Part shown: in pieces, positions 63,240 to 64,000 of the stretch
How positions within the stretch are numbered: the first letter of the stretch is position 1
Layout of the letters: each line of letters opens with the position of its first letter
NCBI GenBank assembly: GCA_028023455.1
Contig: JAQFVV010000031.1
Coordinates: 62,001 to 126,000, forward strand
Source: Epiperipatus broadwayi
Taxonomy: Eukaryota; Onychophora; Udeonychophora; Euonychophora; Peripatidae
Direction of reading: 5' to 3'
Length of the DNA stretch: 64,000 nucleotides
The notes under the pieces: model-generated
Told to the model about the DNA's origin: nothing
Databases searched by the model: none
What the model saw: the letters and a program-made list of their open reading frames with translations, nothing else
Translations under genes and position numbers: made by a program

Positions 63240-63470
63240 ATTGTGCCAGTCAAAACATGCTTATCCATCTAACACGAGCTAGAATTCACAAAATGTACTT
63301 CAAACCCAGTCGAGCCCAAGATTTTGGTCAGGGACCAGCCTGGATTCGAACCCACTCTCCAAGCACCAGATCTAACACCCAATGGATAACATAACAATGG
63401 TAGCACACGAGATTTAATTCTTCATCCGGCCCACTAGCAAATCGGAGAAAACAATAAGACTCATGGACTT
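63240..63470 (-). mobile_element. tRNA-derived SINE-like remnant
   Basis: On the minus strand, GTTATCCATTGGGTGTTAG (an A-box-like region with imperfect match) is followed by GGGTTCGAATCC (near-consensus B box, about 63352-63363), with about 110 bases of unrelated tail. The T-stem pairing is poor, so it is not a functional tRNA gene. It is not obviously related to the tRNA-like arms at 42.8-43.3 kb. Confidence 0.5.
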
Positions 63471-64000
63471 AAACATATATATAAACAACTTAAATACTAG
63501 ACATTCCACAGATAAAATCTAACATATTTAAATAATAGGGGCTTTACTAATGAATACTTATGGGCAATTAGTGAATTGGATTGATTTAATAATGAGACAG
63601 AAACTGATATATGATGAATTAAAATATATTTATTGACAATTGTTGTTGGCAAATGCACGCAGGCATTTTATTTATAAAGTAACATTACTCTAGGCCAATA
63701 ATTGATACGTTGGCTATTATTTAATTGCTCCAATATTATTTAATGGAAACAAATACCCTACTATATAACTAATCACTACATTAACTTTTACCAGTTATGC
63801 CCTTTCATCATCAGTTCGTGTGGCTATTGTACGTGAAATCAAACCAAGTCTGGAGTGAAACTTAATACATCTTAATTATAATAAATTTATTTTAACTATG
63901 GGCTTTTAAAGCGTCCCAGATAGCTTTAGATCGAACGGGTTTTCAAGAATGCTTCGGATCAACGCCGAAGACTGCATATTAGGGAGGGAAGAGTTGGCTA
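63471..64000. other. Window end, base composition rising
   Basis: The last 90 or so bases (from about 63910) are roughly half G+C, unlike nearly everything else. Frames there are open but too short to identify. A gene exon or a transposon may begin here and continue beyond the window. Confidence 0.25.

Noticed and set aside
63340-63400. Functional tRNA gene
   Set aside because: The B box is good, but the T-stem and acceptor pairing are poor, so it reads as a SINE remnant.

Overview
The window is about three-quarters A+T and looks like a gene-poor stretch of an animal (metazoan) nuclear genome. The evidence is two proteins with the ADAMTS domain order, several LINE families, a Penelope-like element with a GIY-YIG domain, a ZBED5-type hAT transposase relic, gypsy LTR-retrotransposon relics, foldback and MITE-like elements, and many microsatellites. 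I cannot place the species from sequence alone, and I see no bacterial features, CRISPR array or rRNA.

Only two genes look intact. Both are uninterrupted, intronless reading frames for ADAMTS-like zinc metalloproteases: positions 876-2885 (+) and 40006-42009 (-). They are diverged paralogues. Each has a signal sequence, propeptide, reprolysin catalytic domain (HExxHxxxxxHD plus Met-turn), disintegrin-like domain, one thrombospondin-1-like repeat, a short Cys-rich domain and a hydrophobic C-terminal tail. The tail suggests membrane or GPI attachment, which is unusual for this normally secreted family. One paralogue has a furin-type RKRR site before the catalytic domain; the other does not.

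Region by region: 1-5.4 kb holds ADAMTS-like gene 1 and two ATT microsatellites. 6-9 kb holds a T/G-rich degenerate tandem repeat and a 5'-truncated LINE (family A). 9.9-12 kb is a broken hAT transposase. 12-15.4 kb is gypsy debris, with pol on + and gag-protease on -. 15.4-24.7 kb is gene-free but contains a MITE and an element with 52-bp perfect inverted ends. 24.7-27.2 kb has two Penelope-like fragments head to head. 31.06-37.34 kb is a nearly complete I/Jockey-like LINE (family B) with 15-bp target-site duplications. 40-42 kb is ADAMTS-like gene 2. 42.8-45.3 kb is a tRNA-like foldback element beside an old LINE (family C). 45.3-50.5 kb is gene-free. 50.6-59 kb has two copies of an unnamed repeat R, the second split by a nearly full-length family-A LINE with a PHD-finger/SGNH-esterase ORF1. 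59-64 kb has microsatellites, a palindromic TA array and a tRNA-like SINE remnant.

The two metalloprotease frames remain open while every transposon frame around them is broken, so selection has probably kept the proteases. Many LINE breaks are one- or two-base shifts at homopolymers or TA runs, so some may be assembly errors rather than true decay.
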